NCBI GenBank assembly: GCA_016946835.1
Contig: JACVTC010000065.1
Span: forward strand, 376,501 to 440,500
Reading direction: 5' to 3'
Length of the DNA stretch: 64,000 bases
DNA from: Neocallimastix lanati (nom. inval.)
Lineage: Eukaryota; Neocallimastigomycota; Neocallimastigomycetes; Neocallimastigales; Neocallimastigaceae
The notes below the pieces were generated by a model. That model worked only from the letters and a program-made list of their open reading frames with translations, did no database searches and was not told the DNA's origin. Position numbers and translations under genes: made by a program. Every line of letters starts with the position of its first letter. Positions within the stretch are counted from its first letter, which is position 1. Of this stretch, positions 58,271 through 64,000 are shown one piece after another.

Positions 58271-58949
58271 ACTATCTTGAATAAAATTATGTAATTTACA
58301 TTAATTTATGAATTAAAGCATATTTCAATAAATTTATATGTAAACGAAAAATCATACATCAAATTTACGTACATGAATTAAATACTTTAAATAATTACTT
58401 CACCTTAAATTAATAATTGAAATTTAAAATTATAAATTAGAACTTAAATTATTTAAATTTATATTTATTAAATATGAAATTAAATAATTTAGTCACAAAA
58501 AATTCGCCAAATCTGTTATTGTTAAATTTTTTATTTATTTAAATAGTATAGTTTAATATTATTAATAGTTTTTTGGTTTAATTTTAAATTAGTTAAAATA
58601 TTAAAATAGTATAATAAAATATAGTTAATTAAAAAATTATACTATAATTAGTTTTAGTTTAAATATTTTATTATTTTATAAAATTAATTATTATTAATAT
58701 TTAAATTGAATATATGTAAATTAAATTAATTTAATATATTAGAATATAATTAAGAAAAAAATATAAAGACTGTAAATTTTCTTTAATTGAAAGAATGTAA
58801 TTGTTATTTTTTATAATTTGATAGTTCATAACATAATAAAAACTATTTAATAAAAGATTTTTTCATAAACCAATTATTTTTAATAAAAAGAATTTATTTA
58901 ATATAGTGTTTTTGTATTATTATAATCTGTTTTAACATAAAACACTTTA
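58270..58949 (+). repeat. R2 dispersed repeat, copy 2
   Basis: Close copy of 30495-31172 in the same orientation. It begins abruptly within the RT region of the gypsy fossil on its left. Confidence 0.7.
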
Positions 58950-59272
58950 TATTATATATATAATAAGATATAATCAACACTTTTAATAAATTTATATAAA
59001 TATATATTGCAATATATTTATATATATAATACGATTTAATCAATTTTGTTATAAAATTATATAAATATATATTAGGATATATTTATATTTAAATTTATAA
59101 TTTAAAAAAAATTTTTATAAAATTAATTTTTAAAATTAATATTTAAATTTTTGAAATATGTGTTTTTAAGAAAATTAGAAATTATATTTTTATTATAAAA
59201 TTCTTATTATAAAATTTTTTATTTTAAAATAATTATTGAAAATAATTATATTCTTCTCCTCCTCTAAGAGAA
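58950..59272 (-). other. AT-rich leader of the R1 element
   Basis: A/T low-complexity sequence between R2 and the primer site at 59273. In minus orientation it would be the 5' leader of the element whose LTR is R1 copy 2. No coding body survives. Confidence 0.4.
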
Positions 59273-59287
59273 CCGATATCTCCACCT
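59273..59287 (-). other. tRNA-Ala-like primer site of the R1 element
   Basis: Minus strand AGGTGGAGATATCGG beside the R1 LTR; nearly the same as the E2, E4 and E5 sites. Confidence 0.65.
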
Positions 59288-59844
59288 AGGTTCAAGTTCA
59301 CTTGTTGGGAGAAGTTTTTATTTTTGTAGTGTTTAATTATTAATTTTCATTTATTTATAATTTAAAAATAATTGTAAAATTAATACATGTATTTAATTAT
59401 TATCTCGTAAATATAAAAGTAATTTTATAATAAATTTGGCATAATACTGTGCAAAGAATAATTATTAAGAATTATTCTTGCTTTAATATTTGTAATTCAT
59501 AATAAACTATTTAATTAATTTTTTTAGAATAATTATTAAGTATTTAAAGTATTTAATATAAAGTATAAAATAAAAATATAAAATATTAAAATAAAATATT
59601 CATAAAATAATAATAATATTAGAAATATATTATAATTTATAAAATATAAAATATTAATATAAAATAATAATTATTAAAATAATTAAAAATATAATAAAAT
59701 AAATATCAATATAAAATAATATAAAATTAATAAAAAGAAATTTATAAATTTTTTCAATTTTAACATAACATAAAATTTATGTAATAAATTTTATGTTTAC
59801 ATTAATTTTTATGCTCTTGCATAATTTTATGTCTTTACATAATT
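59288..59844 (-). repeat. R1 LTR, copy 2, interrupted by E4/E5
   Basis: Homologous to 20757 onward, ending at the TTAA where E4 inserted. The remainder of the LTR, about 120 bp by comparison with copy 1, should resume beyond E5, outside the window. Confidence 0.7.
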
Positions 59845-59848
59845 TTAA

Positions 59849-60237
59849 TGATATAAAACAAATATGTGTAGTAACATATTTGTATATTTAATAATAATTA
59901 TTAAATATTAAATTTATATCTTTTGATAATAATTATTTTATTTTATTGTATTTCAATATGTATTATTATAATTATAATAATTATAATACTTTAATTCATA
60001 TAAAATTTATATACTTCTATATATTAGAATATATAATTAATATAATACCTATTTCTTATAAATAGATTAAATTATTTATATTAGAAATAGAGAACTCTCT
60101 TGTAAATTTTTAGGAATTAGAATTATAATTTTAATTGTACAAATATTATTAGTAATTTTATTAATAAAATTTACTAAACTACCATTATTTAAAACTCACT
60201 GCTTATAAATTATTGCACATAAAAGTCCCGCATATCA
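59849..60237 (+). repeat. E4 5' LTR
   Basis: TGATATAAAAC...CATATCA. Starts with a hairpin ACAAATATG/CATATTTGT. Confidence 0.92.
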
Positions 60238-60242
60238 AAATT

Positions 60243-60261
60243 TGGTGGAGATATCGGGGAT
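60243..60261 (+). other. E4 primer binding site for tRNA-Ala
   Basis: TGGTGGAGATATCGGGGAT, 19 nt complementary to the 3' end of a tRNA-Ala(UGC) with a fully paired T stem. It differs from the gene at 20446 only at tRNA position 62. Confidence 0.9.
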
Positions 60262-60865
60262 GTGCTGTGTAAAAAAATAATTTATAAGTAGTGGTGTTTA
60301 GTAATTTTGTTGATTAATTATAAATCCATATATATTTACATAAATTTTCTTCAGTTAGGATTAATTAAAATACACTGTTTAGGATATAAATTTTTAATTT
60401 TTTTTATTGGCTATTTATAATTATTTTATCTTTGGTGAAGAGAAAGTTATACACTATTTGTTATTTCATTCATTTTAGTATAGTTTAAATAAATTGTTTT
60501 AAAATAAATAAATATTGGAAAATCTAATAAATATATGTAAATAATTTATTAATATAGTGTTAGTGTTAAAAGTAAGGTAGTTTAAGTAGGATAATAATAA
60601 TAATTAGAGATAGTGAAATAGTAAAAATATTGTTATCTTAATTAGCATTTAAGTGAATAATTTAAATAAAATCTATAATAGGAATATTATTTTAATTAAA
60701 ATAAGAGTAGGAAAATATAAATAGTGTAGTTTAAAAGTGTTAAAATTTAGGAATAAAATTACAATAGATATAAGTATAATAAGATAAAAATATTGTTTAT
60801 TTTAATAGTAGTATATTTAATAATATTAATTAGTAGTACATTTTAAAAATAGATATAGAAATAAA

Positions 60866-62242
60866 ATGGATATAAATCAAGATAACCTAACAGAAAAATT
60901 ACAATTGTTAAAATTGTTAATTCAAAAAGGTAGATTTGAAACTGGAGTTAGCAATGACGTGGATGAACTAGATGAGTTTGTAGATGGTGAAACAATGGGA
61001 ATATTAGCTCTTGTTGATAATAAGGAAGCTAGGTGTATTTTAAAAGGATACGGTGAAAATAATTTGGTAAATCGTAGTTTTCTGGAAAAATATATTCTTA
61101 ATCATTGTATTGATGACTCAAGTATTACTGGAATAACTAAACTTACAATTTTAAATTTAACTATTGGTGGTGTTCAAAAAAATGTAATATTCAGAGTAGT
61201 TGAGAAAGAAAATCCATTTTATGATGTTAGTTTGAATTTTATAACACAAAGAGAATTAGGATTTATTATTGACCCAAGCGACAATTTAATTCTTTTGAAA
61301 CAAGGAACTTCTGAATTTAGAGTGGTAGCTAAACTTGGAAAATTATTTGTTTTAAATAAAAGAATCAATAAAAATGAAGAAAATAATAAAAATAATAACA
61401 ATAATAGTAATAAATTTAATAATACTAAAAATGACTCGGTTGATGACATAATAAACGCAAGACTAAATAAATTAAATGCGTTAAAATTGGATAATTTCAG
61501 AGAAAATAATAAAATAGCAAATAGTAATAATAGTAAATGCGAAATAAAAAATAATATTATAATTACTAAAGAAGAAAGCAAAAATAATTTCAAGGGTAGT
61601 GCAAATATTAAGAAAAATCAAAATAATAATATTGAAATTAATAGTATTGTAAAAATAAATATTAATGCTACTAGTTATAGGGAAAATATTAATTTCAATA
61701 ATAATGATATTATTGAGAATTCTGAAAATATAATTAACAAGAGAAATAGTAATAAAAATATAAAAGAAGTAATAAATATTAATGAACCTTTAAAAGTTGA
61801 ACTCATTAACAATAGAACTAATAAATCTATAACTCCTTGCTTGGTAATGAAATCAAATGTTATTATTAATAAAAATTCAAAAATAAACAATATTCAAATT
61901 ATTCCAAATGATAATAAAAATAAGCAATTTATAAATAAAGTGTTTTCACTTAATAATAATACTAATATAAAAGAAAGAAAAATTATTAATAAAAATTCTT
62001 CAATTGATGAATCTAGTAGTATTGTAAATGTTGGTTGTGATAAGAAAATAAAAATTAATAAAATTAAAAAAATAATTAAAATTCCATATATTTATATTCA
62101 AAATGATGATAAAAATAAAATAAATATTAATAAATTAATGATGCCCAAACCTGAAATCGCGTTAAAGCAGATTATTAATTATAGCAGCAATCACGTAGAT
62201 ACCAAACGGACAAATAGGAATTATAAATACAAAAGAAAATAA
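60866..62242 (+). CDS. E4 protein: retropepsin-like N-terminus, Asn/Lys-rich tail (458 aa)
   Basis: Uninterrupted frame from ATG 60866. Residues about 44-150 align by pattern with the E2 protease domain: MGILALVDNKEARCILKGYG lines up with LGIVNASVDNTEGRLLIDSG, and ENPFYDVSLNFITQRELGFIID with the domain end. It is a divergent retropepsin-like fold and may serve a structural rather than catalytic role. From about residue 170 it is Asn/Lys/Ile-rich low complexity. No zinc knuckle, RT or integrase. It starts about 600 nt after the primer site and ends about 90 nt before the 3' LTR, so it is the only product of E4. Confidence 0.8.
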   Translation: MDINQDNLTEKLQLLKLLIQKGRFETGVSNDVDELDEFVDGETMGILALVDNKEARCILKGYGENNLVNRSFLEKYILNHCIDDSSITGITKLTILNLTIGGVQKNVIFRVVEKENPFYDVSLNFITQRELGFIIDPSDNLILLKQGTSEFRVVAKLGKLFVLNKRINKNEENNKNNNNNSNKFNNTKNDSVDDIINARLNKLNALKLDNFRENNKIANSNNSKCEIKNNIIITKEESKNNFKGSANIKKNQNNNIEINSIVKININATSYRENINFNNNDIIENSENIINKRNSNKNIKEVININEPLKVELINNRTNKSITPCLVMKSNVIINKNSKINNIQIIPNDNKNKQFINKVFSLNNNTNIKERKIINKNSSIDESSSIVNVGCDKKIKINKIKKIIKIPYIYIQNDDKNKININKLMMPKPEIALKQIINYSSNHVDTKRTNRNYKYKRK

Positions 62243-62331
62243 AATTTTAAAACTATTATTTGTATTAATTAAAACCTTATATTTTTTTTTATAAAAAAAA
62301 TATATAGTTTAATTTTTAGCAAGGGCATTAC

Positions 62332-62719
62332 TGATATAAAACAAATATGTATAGTAACATATTTGTATATTTAATAATAATTATTAAATATTAAATTTAT
62401 ATCTTTTTGATAATAATTATTTTATTTTATTTTATTTCAATATGTATTATTATAATTATAATAATTATAATACTTTAATTCATATAAAATTTATATATTT
62501 CTATATATTAGAATATATAGTTAATATAATACCTATTTCTTATAAATAGATTAAATTATTTATATTAGAAATAGAGAACTCTCTTGTAAATTTTTAGGAA
62601 TTAGAATTATAATTTTAATTGTACGAATATTATAATATTATTAATAATATTTACTAAACAACCATTATTTTAAAAACCCACTGCTTATAAATTATTGCAC
62701 ATAAAAGTCCCGCATATCA
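62332..62719 (+). repeat. E4 3' LTR
   Basis: 388-bp copy of 59849-60237; followed by TTAA and then directly by the E5 LTR. Confidence 0.92.
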
Positions 62720-62723
62720 TTAA

Positions 62724-63109
62724 TGATATAAAACAAATATGTGTAATAACATATTTGTATATTTAATAACAATTATTAAATATTAAATTTATATCTTTTT
62801 GATAATAATTATTTTATTTTATTTTATTTCAATATATATTATTATAATTATAATAATTATAATACTTTAATTCATATAAAATTTATATAGTTCTATATAT
62901 TAGAATATGTAATTAATATAATACCTATTTTTTATAAATTAAATTATTTATATTAGAAATAGAGAACTCTCTTGTAAATTTTTAGGAATTAGAATTATTA
63001 TTTTAATTGTACAAATATTATTAGTAATTTTATTAATAAAATTTACTAAACTACCATTATTTAAAACTCACTGCTTATAAATTATTGCACATAAAAGTCC
63101 CGCATATCA
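62724..63109 (+). repeat. E5 5' LTR
   Basis: TGATATAAAAC...GCATATCA, same family as the two E4 LTRs. Confidence 0.92.
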
Positions 63110-63114
63110 AAATT

Positions 63115-63133
63115 TGGTGGAGATATCGGGGAT
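63115..63133 (+). other. E5 primer binding site for tRNA-Ala
   Basis: TGGTGGAGATATCGGGGAT, identical to the E4 site. Confidence 0.9.
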
Positions 63134-63537
63134 GTGCTGTGTAAAAAAATAATTTATAAGTAGTGGTGTTTAGTAATTTTGTTGATTAATTATAAATCCA
63201 TATATATTTATATAAATTTTCTTCAGTTAGGATTAATTAAAATACACTGTTTAGGATATAAATTTTTAATTTTTTTTATTGGCTATTTATAATTATTTTA
63301 TCTTTGGTGAAGAGAAAGTTATACACTATTTGTTATTTCATTCATTTTAGTATAGTTTAAATAAATTGTTTTAAAATAAAAAAAAATATTAATAAGTATT
63401 AGGAAAAATTTATAATTATATTAAATAATAAAAAATAATAATAATAATAATAATAATACATATATATATAAATACATATTTAATATTAAATATTAATAAC
63501 GAATAACTGGATACATAATTAATTAATTGGAAATAAA

Positions 63538-64000
63538 ATGTCAGGTACCGGTTCCCTCAGAAGTACAAGTTCGGGTAAGGTTAACGTTGATACTAGAACC
63601 CTCCCTAGAATTGGTGGTTTGCATAGAGATGCTGAAATCTGGAAATTTAGAATGAATGATTGGTTTCGTAGAGAAGGAGTTGTTACAATAGAAAATAAGT
63701 TTAGTTATATTATTACCGCTGCTGAAGATGATATCATCCCGTCACTAAGAGAAGAACAGGTTAGATTTAATAGAGTTCCTACCTTAGATGAATGTGTTGC
63801 CCTTATAAAAAAGAAGTATTGGAGAGAAAATAAAAAAATAGATAAGTTAAGACAGTTAAAAAGAATAATCATTGAACCTAACGAAACAATATTTGATTTT
63901 AATACAAGATATTTGAAACTTTACGACCAGTTGGAAACTCAAGATAAAGTATCATTTTCCGTCATTGACTATGAAAATTCTTTAAGACCAAGGTTCCAGA
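63538..64000 (+). CDS. E5 Gag, N-terminal part (154 codons seen, no stop reached)
   Basis: ATG at 63538 after an (AAT)n-rich leader. Short Ser/Thr-rich start, then a helical capsid-type region: RIGGLHRDAEIWKFRMNDWF, AEDDIIPSLREEQ, TLDECVALIKKKYWRENKK, TIFDFNTRYLKLYDQL. The same pattern occurs in the gag fossils at 26.7-27.06 kb (minus) and 54.84-55.5 kb (plus). It is the structural protein of the E5 particle. A nucleocapsid knuckle would be expected beyond the window. Confidence 0.88.
   Translation, partial: MSGTGSLRSTSSGKVNVDTRTLPRIGGLHRDAEIWKFRMNDWFRREGVVTIENKFSYIITAAEDDIIPSLREEQVRFNRVPTLDECVALIKKKYWRENKKIDKLRQLKRIIIEPNETIFDFNTRYLKLYDQLETQDKVSFSVIDYENSLRPRFQ

Larger units (their letters stand above)
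59849..62719 (+). mobile_element. E4: non-autonomous LTR element with one protease-like/Asn-rich frame
   Basis: LTRs 59849-60237 (389 bp) and 62332-62719 (388 bp), TGATATAAAAC...GCATATCA, about 97% alike by eye. Target duplication TTAA (59845-59848 and 62720-62723). Primer site at 60243-60261, purine tract AAGGGCATTAC before the 3' LTR. A single 458-codon frame and no Gag, RT or integrase, so it must depend on others. Its leader is nearly identical to that of E5 for about 250 bp. Confidence 0.9.
62724..64000 (+). mobile_element. E5: LTR element of the E4 family, 5' part (runs off the window)
   Basis: LTR 62724-63109 (386 bp), primer site 63115-63133, leader like that of E4, then a Gag frame at 63538 still open at the window end. 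Four bases (TTAA) separate its LTR from the E4 3' LTR. Whether it carries Pol further on cannot be seen. Confidence 0.88.

Noticed and set aside
61219-61890. Long minus-strand frames opposite the E4 gene
   Set aside because: Leu/Ile/Phe-rich shadows of the Asn/Lys-rich plus-strand frame.

Overview
The window is about 64 kb of extremely AT-rich eukaryotic DNA made almost wholly of LTR retrotransposons: a few young copies and many fossils, nested in and butted against one another. The base composition, asparagine-rich proteins, homopolymer runs and the mix of Ty3/gypsy and Ty1/copia elements suggest an AT-rich fungus (Neocallimastigomycota-like). A large-genome microsporidian or a dictyostelid is possible. 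This is inference; no taxonomic marker gene is present. The only secure host gene is a tRNA-Ala(UGC) at 20446-20517. Two short stretches (22.2-22.5 kb and 24.2-24.5 kb) may be host exons.

Layout. 0.27-1.62 kb: a 54-bp minisatellite. 1.68-9.26 kb: E1, a young, whole-looking Ty3/gypsy chromovirus-like element, clearly richer in G and C than its surroundings. 9.26-14.64 kb: LTR-A, interrupted by E2, a young non-autonomous element with Gag and a protease reading frame joined by a canonical -1 frameshift signal. 14.64-15.67 kb: non-coding interior with a GC-rich hairpin. 15.67-18.72 kb: E3, a very young element coding only an Asn-rich Gag. 18.72-20.43 kb: two LTRs of the LTR-A family (C reversed, B forward) stacked directly upstream of the tRNA gene. 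20.5-31.3 kb: AT-rich DNA and decayed gag/copia pieces. 31.3-41.5 kb: a graveyard of copia LTRs and bodies. 41.5-58.3 kb: alternating broken gypsy and copia bodies. 59.3-64 kb: an LTR (R1) hit twice at the same TTAA site by E4 and E5.

How the parts relate. E2, E3, E4 and E5 share TGATA...TATCA ends and primer sites complementary to tRNA-Ala 3' ends; E2-E4 show 4-bp target duplications. Each shows only part of the coding set. Broken gypsy bodies at 48.3-51.1 and 54.1-58.3 kb carry related N-terminal/protease regions plus reverse transcriptase and look like the autonomous type. The copia elements share a primer site complementary to the anticodon arm of tRNA-Lys(CUU), implying a half-tRNA primer.

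The most notable unexplained signal is a large structured RNA inside LTRs A, B and C: a hairpin, an H-type pseudoknot with an A-rich third loop, and further hairpins. Its helices change by compensatory substitution while its loops stay the same.
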